A stretch of 47,671 nucleotides of DNA, taken from positions 416 through 48,086 of the forward strand of contig NZ_QKYN01000091.1 in NCBI RefSeq assembly GCF_003258295.1, read 5' to 3'. Origin of the DNA: Streptacidiphilus pinicola (GTDB lineage Bacteria; Actinomycetota; Actinomycetes; Streptomycetales; Streptomycetaceae). Below, in pieces: positions 26,904 to 36,494 of this stretch; position 1 is the first letter of the stretch, and each line of letters opens with the position of its first letter. The notes below the pieces were generated by a model that made no database searches, was not told the DNA's origin, and saw only the letters and a list, made by a program, of their open reading frames with translations. Both the position numbers and the translations under genes were made by a program.

Positions 26904-28367
26904 ATGAGTAACGAGAACGCCGGGCACGTGGCCGGGCACGGCGAGCTGGGCGACGCCGAGTACGCCGAGTTCATGCAGCTCGCCGAGGAGGAGGGCTTCG
27001 ACCTCGACGAGGTCGGCAGCCTCGACGAGGACCACGTGCCGATGCCCGTGCTCGCCGTCGTCGGCCGCCCCAACGTCGGCAAGTCCACCCTGGTCAACCG
27101 CATCATCGGCCGCCGCGAGGCGGTCGTCGAGGACCGCCCCGGCGTCACCCGCGACCGGGTCAGCTACGACGCCACCTGGAACGGCCGCAGGTTCAAGGTC
27201 GTCGACACCGGCGGCTGGGAGATCGACGCGCTGGGCCTGGACGGCCTGGTCGCCCAGCAGGCCGAGCAGGGCATCGAGGCCGCCGACGCCGTCCTCTTCG
27301 TCGTCGACGCCGTGGTCGGCGCGACCGACACCGACGACGCGCTGGTCAAGCTGATCCGCCGCTCCGGCAAGCCCGTGGTGCTCTGCGCCAACAAGGTCGA
27401 CGGCCCCTCAGCGGAGGCCGACGCGGCCGCCCTGTGGAACCTCGGCCTCGGCGAGCCCTACCCCGTCTCGGCCCTCCACGGCCGCGGCTCCGGCGACATG
27501 CTCGACGCCGTCCTGGAGGCGCTGCCCGAGGCCCCCGAGCAGCAGTTCGGCACCCTGACCGTCGGCGGTCCGCGCCGCGTCGCCCTGATCGGCCGCCCGA
27601 ACGTCGGCAAGTCCAGCCTGCTCAACAAGGTCGCCGGTGAGGACCGGGTGGTCGTCAACGAGCTGGCCGGCACCACCCGCGACCCGGTCGACGAGATGAT
27701 CACCCTCGGCGGCAAGACCTGGAAGTTCATCGACACCGCCGGCATCCGCCGCCGCGTGCACCAGACCGCCGGAGCGGACTTCTACGCCTCGCTGCGCACG
27801 GCCGCGGCCCTGGAGAAGGCGGAGGTCGCGGTCGTCCTCGTGGACGCCAGCGAGACCCTCGCCGAGCAGGACACCCGCATCATCTCCATGGCCGTCGAGG
27901 CCGGCCGAGCCGTCGTCATCGCCTACAACAAGTGGGACAAGATGGAGGACGAGCGCCGGTACTACCTCGAGCGCGAGATCGAGCAGGACCTGGTCCAGGT
28001 CCAGTGGGCCCCCCGGGTCAACGTCTCCGCCCGCACCGGCCGCCACATGGAGAAGCTGGTCCCGGCGATCGAGGCCGCGCTGGAGGGCTGGGAGACCCGC
28101 GTCCCCACCGCCCGCCTCAACGCCTTCCTCGGCGAGCTGGTCGCCGCCCACCCGCACCCCGTGCGCGGCGGCAAGCAGCCCCGCATCCTGTTCGGCACCC
28201 AGGCCGGCACGAAGCCCCCGCGCTTCGTGCTGTTCGCCTCCGGCTTCATCGAGGCCGGCTACCGCCGCTTCATCGAGCGCCGCCTGCGCGAGGAGTTCGG
28301 CTTCGTCGGCACCCCGATCTCCATCTCGGTCCGGGTCCGCGAGAAGCGCGGCGCGAAGAAGAAGTAG
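26904..28367 (+). CDS. der: Ribosome biogenesis GTPase Der (EngA)
   Basis: Essential double-GTPase needed for assembly of the 50S subunit. 487 residues. An acidic N-terminal tail of 46 residues ([25 protein letters not shown]) precedes the first G domain: GRPNVGKS at 54-61, the DxxG element DTGG and the NKVD base motif. The second G domain has GRPNVGKSS from residue 230, DTAG and NKWD. The KH-like C-terminal domain has the [10 protein letters not shown] and [15 protein letters not shown] elements. ATG 26904; a longer open frame upstream crosses cmk and is not coding. It follows cmk by 68 nt. Confidence 0.97.
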   Translation: MSNENAGHVAGHGELGDAEYAEFMQLAEEEGFDLDEVGSLDEDHVPMPVLAVVGRPNVGKSTLVNRIIGRREAVVEDRPGVTRDRVSYDATWNGRRFKVVDTGGWEIDALGLDGLVAQQAEQGIEAADAVLFVVDAVVGATDTDDALVKLIRRSGKPVVLCANKVDGPSAEADAAALWNLGLGEPYPVSALHGRGSGDMLDAVLEALPEAPEQQFGTLTVGGPRRVALIGRPNVGKSSLLNKVAGEDRVVVNELAGTTRDPVDEMITLGGKTWKFIDTAGIRRRVHQTAGADFYASLRTAAALEKAEVAVVLVDASETLAEQDTRIISMAVEAGRAVVIAYNKWDKMEDERRYYLEREIEQDLVQVQWAPRVNVSARTGRHMEKLVPAIEAALEGWETRVPTARLNAFLGELVAAHPHPVRGGKQPRILFGTQAGTKPPRFVLFASGFIEAGYRRFIERRLREEFGFVGTPISISVRVREKRGAKKK

Positions 28368-28385
28368 CCCTACGGGCCCGACGGC

Positions 28386-28673
28386 TCACATGGAACCGGG
28401 CGGCAGCGAGAGTCGGCTGCGGTGCCGCCCGGGCGTCTGGGGCGCGGCCTGCGGCGGGGCGAAGTCGGCGAAGTACGGCAGCTTGAAGTGCTCCTCGCCG
28501 GTGCGGTCCCCGGGCAACGACCGGAAGAGCCGCCGGAATTCGGCGTACAGCGCGTCGTAGATGGGCGTGTCCCGCTCGGCGCTGCGCTCGAACGCGGGCC
28601 GCATGGCGGGAATCGCGGAGCTCGCCGGCCAACCGAGCCGCGGGGTCGTGGGGTAGGTCTCGAAGGCTTGCAC
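28386..28673 (-). CDS. Hypothetical protein
   Basis: 95 residues, no known function. The central part, RPAFERSAERDTPIYDALYAEFRRLFRSLPGDRTGEEHFKLPYF, looks like a short conserved streptomycete protein as far as I can recall, with a PIYDAL element followed by an amphipathic helix. The ends are Pro-rich. Starts at GTG 28673; an internal ATG 24 codons in is possible. It is convergent with der, 18 nt apart. Coding is supported by third-position G/C and by placement, not by a recognised domain. Confidence 0.55.
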   Translation of the reverse strand: MQAFETYPTTPRLGWPASSAIPAMRPAFERSAERDTPIYDALYAEFRRLFRSLPGDRTGEEHFKLPYFADFAPPQAAPQTPGRHRSRLSLPPGSM

Positions 28674-28733
28674 GCCATGGCCAACGAGACGGACCCCCCG
28701 AGGATGCGGGTCCTGGAGGTTGTTGCACTATCC

Positions 28734-28845
28734 AGGGGCGCGGGGCTCTGCCAATCTGCGGCTCCGCCGCGTGGGCGCGAGAAACCACCCATGGGGTCCC
28801 CCCGGCCGAAGGCTGGGGGATTGTCGCGCAGTTCCCCGCGCCCCT
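28734..28845. repeat. Long inverted repeat, copy 2, with nested short palindrome
   Basis: AGGGGCGCGGGG (28734-28745) and its exact complement CCCCGCGCCCCT (28834-28845) frame the element. The right side also keeps TCGCGCAGTTCC (28824-28835) as in the copy at 9790-9893, whereas the left side has changed. Inside lies a second repeat, CCCCCGGCC-GAA-GGCTGGGGG (28799-28819), related to the one at 43287-43307. It lies between the starts/ends of two minus-strand hypothetical genes. Confidence 0.8.
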
Positions 28846-28866
28846 GAAGGTGAGTGCGACGGAACG

Positions 28867-29700
28867 TCAGGTGCCCGCCAAAGGCAGCGTCGCGCCGAGC
28901 AGCAGGCCCTTGCGGGCGCCGTTGTCGAGGGCCTGGCGGAGGAGGTCCTCGCGGGGCTGGCGGCCGATCGTGCCGTGCGGCGCGGCGTACATGACGACCT
29001 CCGCCTGCTGCGAAGCAGCGCTGCGCCAGGCCTCCGTCACCTGCAACGGTGCATGCGCCTGCCACCAGGCGTTCGTGCCGCCGCCGGGCGCCGGCTGGAG
29101 GACGGCGTGGAGTTGGCCCATCGCCATCAGCACGGACCAGCCGCGCAGTTGCGCGGGCGGCTGGTCGACCTCGGACACCGGCTGGAAGCCGTGCTCCATC
29201 AGCAGTTCCACGAAGGCGTCCTCGCCCACGGACGTGCCGGGGCGGCCGACGGGGCCGGTCGGCTCGACGACCAGCGCCGCGCGCGGCGTGCCCTGGGACA
29301 GGACGAGACCGCAGGTGACGCCGAGGACCGCGGGGGCGACCTGGCCGCCGGCGGGGCTCGGCACCGACTCCGGCACGTGCAACTGCGGTGCGGGAGCGAC
29401 GCCCTGCTCGGAGCCGGGGGCCGTCGACGCGCTGATGTTCCGCACCGCGCCCTGCAACTGCTCCTCGGAGACCTCGACCACCTGCGAGGGAATGCACCGG
29501 GCGTGGGCGAAGGCCAGCACCGCCGTCTCCTCGCCCACGAACAGGACCGTCGCCGTCGGCTCCTGCGTCACGTCGCCTGGCGCGCGGCAGGAGGTGCAGT
29601 CGTAGCGGTCTGGGGCGGTGCCGCCGACCAGCAGGCGATCGGCCTCGTCGTCACCGATCTCGGCACGGACCTCGTCGCTGACGTCGATCATGCGCTGCAC
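28867..29700 (-). CDS. Hypothetical protein with N-terminal Cys motif
   Basis: 277 residues, not assigned to a family. The N-terminal part has CTSCRAPGD and later AHARCIPS, which could bind a metal ion; the rest is a mixed alpha/beta protein with an acidic start and no signal peptide or membrane segment. GTG 29700 is supported by GAGGAGT about 5 nt upstream; an ATG at 29691 is possible. It is divergent from the Rpf gene pair, with 536 nt between starts. The protein seems of a kind conserved in streptomycetes, but I cannot name a role. Confidence 0.65.
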   Translation of the reverse strand: MQRMIDVSDEVRAEIGDDEADRLLVGGTAPDRYDCTSCRAPGDVTQEPTATVLFVGEETAVLAFAHARCIPSQVVEVSEEQLQGAVRNISASTAPGSEQGVAPAPQLHVPESVPSPAGGQVAPAVLGVTCGLVLSQGTPRAALVVEPTGPVGRPGTSVGEDAFVELLMEHGFQPVSEVDQPPAQLRGWSVLMAMGQLHAVLQPAPGGGTNAWWQAHAPLQVTEAWRSAASQQAEVVMYAAPHGTIGRQPREDLLRQALDNGARKGLLLGATLPLAGT

Positions 29701-30905
<1,205 letters not shown>

Positions 30906-30934
30906 GGGCTTCCCTCGGCCGAGTGACAGCGGCA

Positions 30935-30966
30935 GCGCGGTCCACCACTACGGCGGTGGGCCGCGC
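30935..30966 (+). terminator. Hairpin after the first rpf gene
   Basis: GCGCGGTCCACC (30935-30946) pairs with GGTGGGCCGCGC (30955-30966) with one G-U pair, around an 8-nt loop. It lies 30 nt after the stop. It suggests that the second rpf gene has its own promoter. Confidence 0.7.
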
Positions 30967-31007
30967 AGCCGTGCGTGCTGCGCCGGGTGGGTGAGGCCAC
31001 GGCGTGG

Positions 31008-31025
31008 CGATTGATATGACAATCG
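31008..31025. promoter_or_regulatory. Inverted repeat just before the second rpf gene
   Basis: CGATTG (31008-31013) and CAATCG (31020-31025) flank ATATGA, in an AT-rich island directly before the ATG at 31030. It may be an operator or part of a promoter; its right arm overlaps the GGAG that could be the ribosome-binding site. Confidence 0.35.
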
Positions 31026-31029
31026 GAGA

Positions 31030-31839
31030 ATGGCGGAAGTCGACATAGCGTCAGCTTCCATGGGCATAGCGCGACGAAGGCTCCTCGTCGGCGGGGCGGT
31101 CGGCACGGCCGCGCTGCTGTGCGTGCTGCCGATGGTCTCTGACACGGCTTCCGCTCAGGTCCCGGCCTCCGTCTGGGACCACCTCGCGATGTGCGAAAGC
31201 AGCGGCCGCTGGCACATCGCCACCGGCAACGGCTTCTACGGCGGCCTGCAGATCTCCTTGGAGACCTGGCGCGAGGCCGGTGGCGGCCGCTACGCCTCCC
31301 GCCCCGACCGGGCGAGCAAGGCCGAGCAGATCGCCGTCGCCGAGGTCATCCTCGCCTGGCAGGGCTGGGGCGCCTGGCCCGGCTGCTCCCGCGACCTCGG
31401 CCTCACCGGCCGCCCGACCCCGAAGCCGACGCACAGCCCGACGCACAGCCCGACGCACAGCCCGACGCCGAGCCCCAAGCCCACGCCTCGGCCGACGCAC
31501 AGTCCGTCGCCGAGCACGTCGCCGAGCCCCGAGTCGACTCCGCGCCCGACTCCGCGCCCGACTCCGCGCCCGACTCCGCGCCCGACGCCGACGCCGCGCC
31601 CGACGCCGACGCCGAAGCCCACGCCTCGGCCGACCCCCACCCCCACCCCCACGCCGGCTCCACCTGTCACCGGCGCCGTCCCGGCGACGTACGTGGTCCG
31701 GCCCGGGGACCAGCTCGCGTCGATCGCGCACCGGTTCCGGCTGCCCGGCGGGTGGCCGGCCCTGTACGCGCGCAACCGGGCGCTGATCGGGCCGAATCCC
31801 GACAACCTCGTGGCCGGCATGGTGCTGAAGCTCAGGTGA
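31030..31839 (+). CDS. Second resuscitation-promoting factor-like protein with Pro-Thr repeat linker and LysM
   Basis: 269 residues. The export signal [21 protein letters not shown] (about 14-34) has a twin-arginine-like start. The Rpf domain follows ([29 protein letters not shown], catalytic Glu56), ending with WGAWPGCS. A linker of about 80 residues is nearly all PT, PTP and PRPT repeats. The C-terminus is a LysM domain ([16 protein letters not shown]). The start is unsure: ATG 31030 has GGAG only 1 nt upstream, and ATG 31060, just before the signal peptide, has no Shine-Dalgarno. The tandem arrangement recalls the neighbouring rpfA and rpfC of S. coelicolor as I remember them. Confidence 0.88.
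   Translation: MAEVDIASASMGIARRRLLVGGAVGTAALLCVLPMVSDTASAQVPASVWDHLAMCESSGRWHIATGNGFYGGLQISLETWREAGGGRYASRPDRASKAEQIAVAEVILAWQGWGAWPGCSRDLGLTGRPTPKPTHSPTHSPTHSPTPSPKPTPRPTHSPSPSTSPSPESTPRPTPRPTPRPTPRPTPTPRPTPTPKPTPRPTPTPTPTPAPPVTGAVPATYVVRPGDQLASIAHRFRLPGGWPALYARNRALIGPNPDNLVAGMVLKLR
31427..31582 (+). repeat. 12-nt tandem repeats encoding the Pro-Thr linker
   Basis: CGACGCACAGCC is repeated three times (31427-31462) and CGACTCCGCGCC four times (31535-31582) with variants between and after, all in frame. They code for PTHS and PTPR units. The region may vary in length among strains by slippage. Confidence 0.8.
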
Positions 31840-32506
31840 CCGGCGGTGCCTCGCGTTCGCGCGCGGCGACGATGGCGCCGCGCCGCAGCTCGTAGGCGTA
31901 GTCCCAGGCCACCTCGTCCGGCAGGGCCTGCTCGGCGAGGAGGACCGTGCGGCCGGAGGCGACGAGCGCGGTGAGCGCCGCGTGGACACGGGCGACGACC
32001 TCCTCGGCGAGGCCGAGGCCGAACTCGTCCAGGAGCAGCAGCCGGGCGGGGGAGGTGAGCACGCGGGACAGCGCGACCATGCGCTGCTCGCCGCCGGAGA
32101 GCGTGCCGGCCGTGCGCGGCAACAGTCGGCCGAGCTCGGGGAAGAGCTCGACCCCCGCGTCGACGCCGCCGCCGAGCGGGCCGGCGACGACGAGGTTCTC
32201 GGCGACGGTCAGCGAGGGGAAGACGGCCTGCTCGGCGGGCAGGAGCGCCATTCCGAGACGCGAGCGCCGATACGTGTCGAGAGCGGTGATCTCCCGAGCG
32301 GTCACCGCTCCGCCGTGCCAGAGCACCCGCCCCGCCGTCAGCGGCACCACACCCGCCAGCGCGTGCAGCGCGGTGCTGCGCCCGCTCCCGTTCCGGCCGA
32401 CCAGGACCGTCATCGCCCCCGCCGGGACCGGCAGATCCACGCCGTGCAGGGCCTCCAGCGGCCCGTAGCGGACCCGGGCGCCGCGCAGCTCGATCTCAAG
32501 CGTCAC
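31832..32506 (-). CDS. livF: Branched-chain amino acid-type ABC transporter ATPase, LivF
   Basis: 224-residue ATPase of the LivF kind. Walker A is GRNGSGRS at 37-44, with Arg43 replacing the usual Lys; the signature [16 protein letters not shown] and Walker [12 protein letters not shown] are intact. A LivF-typical EQ stands where other ABC proteins have the switch His. GTG 32506 overlaps the end of the fused LivHMG gene by 11 nt, so translation is coupled. It overlaps the end of the second rpf gene (convergent) by 8 nt. It would drive uptake together with the fused permease. Confidence 0.9.
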   Translation of the reverse strand: MTLEIELRGARVRYGPLEALHGVDLPVPAGAMTVLVGRNGSGRSTALHALAGVVPLTAGRVLWHGGAVTAREITALDTYRRSRLGMALLPAEQAVFPSLTVAENLVVAGPLGGGVDAGVELFPELGRLLPRTAGTLSGGEQRMVALSRVLTSPARLLLLDEFGLGLAEEVVARVHAALTALVASGRTVLLAEQALPDEVAWDYAYELRRGAIVAAREREAPPVT

Positions 32507-35171
32507 GCGTCACCCCCACCCGGCCGCCGTGGAACTGTGTCCGTCCGGCCCGCATCACGTGCACGCCGCCGGCCAGCTCGTCCACCAGCTCGCGGTCGTG
32601 CTCGACCAGCAGCAGGGCCAGTCCGCCGTCGGCGAGCCGGTGCAGCAGCTCCACCAGCAGCGCCGTCTCCCGCCGGTCCAGGCCCGCCGCCGGCTCGTCC
32701 AGCAGCAGCGCCGTCGGCGCCATGGCCAGCGCGCGGCCCAGTTCGACGAGGCGCAGCGTGCCGGTCGGCAGGCCCGCCGCGGCGTGGTCGCGCAGCGCGG
32801 TCAGGCCCAGCAGCCGCAGCACCGCCTGGGTCTCCTCGACCGCGCTCGACGTGCGCCGACCGCCCGCGGCCTGCTCCGCACCGACGAGGATGTTGTCCGC
32901 GACGGTCAGCCCCGGGAAGACCGCGAGCTGCTGGAAGGTGCGGGCCAGCCCGAGCCGGGCGCGGGCGTGGTCCGGGAGCCCGGTGATGTCCCGGCCGCCC
33001 AGCAGCACCTGGCCCGCGTCGGGGCGACCCGCACCGCTCAGGCAGTCGAACAGCGTGGACTTGCCGGCGCCGTTCGGCCCGGTCAGCGCGGTGATCCGGC
33101 CCGGCGGCACGGCCAGCGTCACCCCGTCCACGGCCGTCACACCCGCGAACCGCCGGGTGACGTTCCTGGCCGTGAGCCGTTCCCCGGCCAGCGGAGGCAG
33201 CCCGGACGGTGCCTCGCCCGCCGGCGCCGCCGACGGTGCGGGCACGGGCAGTCGCGCCGCCAGCCGCCGCCCCAACGGCGTCAGGCGCAGCTCGCCCAGC
33301 CCGGGCACCGGCAGCGACCCCGGCGCAGGCGTCGACGCCGTGCCCGTCCACCGCGCCGGGCGGCGGGCCAAGCCCGCGAGGCCGCCCGGCGGCAGCCGTC
33401 CGAGCAGCAGGGCCAGCGCCCCGACCACCGCCGTGGAGACGCCCGCGACCGTGCCGGTGTCCAGGCCGACCAGCAGCGCCGCCGCGAGCACCGCGCCCAC
33501 CGCGCTGTCCGCGCCGAAGACGACCACCGCCGCGAACCAGATCAGCCCGATGACCGGGTCGAAGGCGTTCGGGTCGAAGGCCTGGCCGCCGAGGCCGAGC
33601 AGGCCGCCGCCGAGCGCGGCCAGCGCCGCGCCGACCACGAACGCCAGCAGCTTCAGCCGCGGCACGTCCACCCCGGCCGCTGCCGCGCCCGCCTCGTGGT
33701 CGCGCATCGCGCCCAGCGCGCGCCCGATCCGGCCCCGCCGCAGCGCCCGGACCAGCAGCAGCGCCGCCGCCAGCAGGGCCAGCTCCAGGCCGTAGAAGAA
33801 CCGGTCGTGGCCGAGCAGCCCGGTGCGGTCCAGCACCACGCCGGTCGTCGCCGCGGGCTGCTGGAAGACCAGGCGGCTGATGGCGGTCCCGACCGCGAAG
33901 GTCGTCAGCGCCAGGACCAGGCCGCGCCGTCGGATCGCGGGCCAGCCGACCAGCAGCCCCAGCGGCGCCGCCAGCACGACCGCGACCAGCAACGCGACCG
34001 GCGCCGGGAACGCGGGCAGCCCGAGCACCCGCCCCCCGCCCGCCAGCAGCCCCGTGAACAGCGCCCCGAGCCCTGCGTAACCGGCCTGCCCGAGGGAGAC
34101 CTGGCCGCCGTAGCCGGTCACCACCACGATCGAGAGCAGCACCAGCGCCAGCGCCGGCACCTGCAGCGCCGCGCGCAGATCGTCCGGCCGGAAGGCGAAC
34201 GGCAGGAGCAGCAGCGCCGCGCAGCCGATCCGCGTGGCAAAGGCCCGCGGCGAGGCCTCGGTCCTCGCCATGATCGGGGGACCGGTCAGCACCGCCTGGT
34301 AGGCCCGCCGTTCGGAGCCGGGGAACCGCAGCCGCAACAACAGCACCGCCGCCAGCAGCGCCAGCGCGAACAGGTTCGCCCCGACGGCCTGCAGCAGCGA
34401 CTGCGCCCACCCGCCCGGATGGAACTGCGTCAGCTCGCTCTGCAGCACTCCCAGCGCCAGCGCCGACGCGACCGCGACGCCGACGCTGCGCAGGCCGGCG
34501 ATCACCGCGACCGCCATCGTCTCCATCACCAGCAGCGGCAGCCCGTACGGGTCCAGCCGCAGCCCGGGCGCCAGCACCGCGCCGGTCAGCCCCGCCGTGA
34601 ACGCGCCGAACGCCCAGCCGACGGAGGACACCCGGTCCGCGTCCACGCCCGACAGCTCAGCCAGCCGCCGGTTGTCGACCACCGCCCGCACCTGCGTGCC
34701 GAACGCCGTCCAACGGCCCACCGCGGCGACGGCCGCGCCGAGCACCGCCACGACCGCCAGCACCGCCCATGGGGAGGACGGCAGCAGGCTCGGCGCGTCA
34801 GCCAGCGGCGTCGGCCCCCACAGCAGGAACGCCGCACCCACCAGCAGCACGAACACGCCCAGACAGGCGACCAGGCTCTCCACCGGTCCCGCGCCGCGCC
34901 GCTGCAGCCGCCGGAACACCACGGCGTCCAGTGCCCAGCCGATGGCCGGCGCGAAGACCAGCAGGCAGACCGGGACAGCGAGCGCGCGCGGCCAGTGCCA
35001 CACCACGATCGTCTGCCGTACCGCGTAGGCGGTGACCATCGCGATCGCGCCCTGGGCGAGGTTCAGCACGCCGGTGGCCCGGTAGCAGACCACCAGCCCG
35101 ATCCCCGACAGCGCCGCCGCGGCTCCGACGGTCAGCCCGGCCTGTGCCAGATCGAGCGGCAGCGAGGACAT
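32496..35171 (-). CDS. Fused LivH-LivM-LivG ABC transporter protein
   Basis: One uninterrupted 891-residue protein holding three parts of a branched-chain-amino-acid-type importer. Residues 1 to about 290 are a LivH-like permease (GIGLVVCYRATGVLNLAQGAI at the start). Residues about 300-600 are a LivM-like permease (VTGYGGQVSLGQAGYAGLGALF, MRDHEAGAAAAGVDVPRLKLLAFVVGAALAALGGGLLG). After a Pro-rich linker, 660-891 are LivG, with GPNGAGKST at about 698, the LivG-type signature region LPTGTLRLVELGRAL and LLLDEPAAGLD. ATG 35171 abuts the stop of the upstream gene (TGAATG). Substrate cannot be told; amino acids, amides or urea are possible for the family. Confidence 0.9.
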   Translation of the reverse strand: MSSLPLDLAQAGLTVGAAAALSGIGLVVCYRATGVLNLAQGAIAMVTAYAVRQTIVVWHWPRALAVPVCLLVFAPAIGWALDAVVFRRLQRRGAGPVESLVACLGVFVLLVGAAFLLWGPTPLADAPSLLPSSPWAVLAVVAVLGAAVAAVGRWTAFGTQVRAVVDNRRLAELSGVDADRVSSVGWAFGAFTAGLTGAVLAPGLRLDPYGLPLLVMETMAVAVIAGLRSVGVAVASALALGVLQSELTQFHPGGWAQSLLQAVGANLFALALLAAVLLLRLRFPGSERRAYQAVLTGPPIMARTEASPRAFATRIGCAALLLLPFAFRPDDLRAALQVPALALVLLSIVVVTGYGGQVSLGQAGYAGLGALFTGLLAGGGRVLGLPAFPAPVALLVAVVLAAPLGLLVGWPAIRRRGLVLALTTFAVGTAISRLVFQQPAATTGVVLDRTGLLGHDRFFYGLELALLAAALLLVRALRRGRIGRALGAMRDHEAGAAAAGVDVPRLKLLAFVVGAALAALGGGLLGLGGQAFDPNAFDPVIGLIWFAAVVVFGADSAVGAVLAAALLVGLDTGTVAGVSTAVVGALALLLGRLPPGGLAGLARRPARWTGTASTPAPGSLPVPGLGELRLTPLGRRLAARLPVPAPSAAPAGEAPSGLPPLAGERLTARNVTRRFAGVTAVDGVTLAVPPGRITALTGPNGAGKSTLFDCLSGAGRPDAGQVLLGGRDITGLPDHARARLGLARTFQQLAVFPGLTVADNILVGAEQAAGGRRTSSAVEETQAVLRLLGLTALRDHAAAGLPTGTLRLVELGRALAMAPTALLLDEPAAGLDRRETALLVELLHRLADGGLALLLVEHDRELVDELAGGVHVMRAGRTQFHGGRVGVTRDA

Positions 35172-35714
35172 TCAGACCCCCGGGGCGGGTCGTTCGGTGG
35201 CTCCCGGCTCCGCCGTCATGCAGAGCGGGCAGGGCCGCAGCCCGCGCTCCTGCGCCCCGGCCGGGGTGATCGGCAGCGCGTCTCCGCGTCCCTCGACCAG
35301 CAGGCACCCGGTCCGGTGGTAGGTACGCCCGTTCGGCAGGTGGACCAGCCGGCCCGGGGCGGAGCTCTGCTCCCCGGCGTCGCCGCCCGCCTGGGTGCCG
35401 CCCGCGCCGGTCCGGCCCGCCTCCTCCACCAGCAGCTCGTAGAGCAGCCGCAGCTGCCGCCGGGTCTCCTCGTCCCCGGCCGCGCGCTCGCGCCCCTCCT
35501 CCTCGTCGTCCGGGCGGGCCAGCAGCACCGCCCCGGCCACGATCAGCGCCGCGCCCGGGATGGTCGCCGAGGCCAGGTACGGCAGCTGCCGTTCGGCGTA
35601 CCGCTCGCCGGAGACGCCGTACCAGCCGAGCACGCAGAGCAGCGCCCCGGCCGCCCCGGCGGCCAGCCCGAACCGGCCGCGCAGGCCCCGTCCCCCGAAC
35701 GGCGGCAGCTTCAT
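35172..35714 (-). CDS. Small membrane protein with C-terminal His/Cys motif
   Basis: 180 residues, function unknown. Two transmembrane helices lie at about 16-33 and 45-66, then a charged cytosolic region (DDEEEGRERAAGDEETRRQLRLLYELLVEEAG), then a C-terminal module NGRTYHRTGCLLVEGR...LRPCPLC. The His, the single Cys and the CPLC pair suggest a metal or heme-like site, as in Ada-type zinc modules; this is inference. Its stop directly abuts the ATG of the fused Liv gene, so it is the first gene of that operon. Start ATG 35714 with GGAGAGGA upstream. Confidence 0.75.
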   Translation of the reverse strand: MKLPPFGGRGLRGRFGLAAGAAGALLCVLGWYGVSGERYAERQLPYLASATIPGAALIVAGAVLLARPDDEEEGRERAAGDEETRRQLRLLYELLVEEAGRTGAGGTQAGGDAGEQSSAPGRLVHLPNGRTYHRTGCLLVEGRGDALPITPAGAQERGLRPCPLCMTAEPGATERPAPGV

Positions 35715-35883
35715 GGCGTCCTCTCCCGGTCACGGTGTCGGCGGGTGAATGGTCACGTTCCCTCATCAATACCCGCCCGGGAGGGTTCCTGACGATCCCC
35801 TCGGCGTTAGCTTGGTGAGCCAGAGCTGATGGTAAGTCAGATTTCCGGGCAGAGACATGACAGACAGAGGGCGGTGACCGAAC

Positions 35884-36471
35884 ATGCAACGCGCATCCCT
35901 GGTCCTGCGGGCCGCGGTCGGCTCAGCCGTGCTGCTGCTCGCCGCAGCCTGCGGCAGCTCCGGCAACTCCGGTGGTCCGAGCAGCGACGCCGGGTCGAGC
36001 TCCGCGGCGGCCCCGACGACCCCCGCCGCGGCGAGCAGCCCCCCGGCGTCCGCCGCCGCGGCCGCCTGCGGGAACGCCGTGGCGCCCACGGTCGGCGGCA
36101 GCGGCCCCGCCGACACCACCGGCGCCGCGGGCAAGATCGCCACGGACTACGCGCAGTTCTTCGACCCGTCGACCCCGATCAGCGCCAAGATGGGCCTGCT
36201 GCAGAACGCCCAGAAGCTCGCCCCGGCCATGCAGCAGTTCGCCGGCGACCCCCAGGCGGCGCAGACCACCGTGGCCGTCACCGGCGTGAACTTCACCAGC
36301 GCCACCACCGCCGACACCACCTACAACGTCTGCCTCTCCGGCGCCGTCGCGCTCAAGGCCAGCAAGGGCAAGTCGGTCCTCGAGGGCGGCGTCTGGAAGG
36401 TCGGCGACACCACCCTGTGCGGCCTGCTGCAACTCCAGGCCGGCAGCTCCCCGATCCCCGGCTGCTCCTGA
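35884..36471 (+). CDS. Putative lipoprotein
   Basis: 195 residues. Lipoprotein signal peptide with lipobox LAAAC (Cys23), then a Ser/Gly/Pro/Ala-rich tether to about residue 60. A small domain follows (about 62-195, AAGKIATDYAQFFDPSTPISAKMGLLQNAQKLAPAMQQFAGDPQ and VAVTGVNFTSATTADTTYNVCLSG), reminiscent of secreted low-molecular-weight antigen-like domains. Function unknown. It is divergent from the membrane protein/Liv operon (169 nt between starts) and followed after 23 nt by the binding-protein gene, probably in one transcript. Confidence 0.75.
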   Translation: MQRASLVLRAAVGSAVLLLAAACGSSGNSGGPSSDAGSSSAAAPTTPAAASSPPASAAAAACGNAVAPTVGGSGPADTTGAAGKIATDYAQFFDPSTPISAKMGLLQNAQKLAPAMQQFAGDPQAAQTTVAVTGVNFTSATTADTTYNVCLSGAVALKASKGKSVLEGGVWKVGDTTLCGLLQLQAGSSPIPGCS

Positions 36472-36494
36472 CCGGTTGGTGACAGGATGGAGAG

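Noticed and set aside
31412-31665. Regular short repeats that might suggest a CRISPR array
   Set aside because: Units are 12 nt, contiguous, in frame and code for a Pro-Thr linker; no spacers.
32529-35792. Plus-strand open frame of over 1000 codons opposite the Liv genes
   Set aside because: Gln/Arg/His-rich, no domain; it is the antisense shadow of a real gene in very GC-rich DNA, where stop codons are rare.
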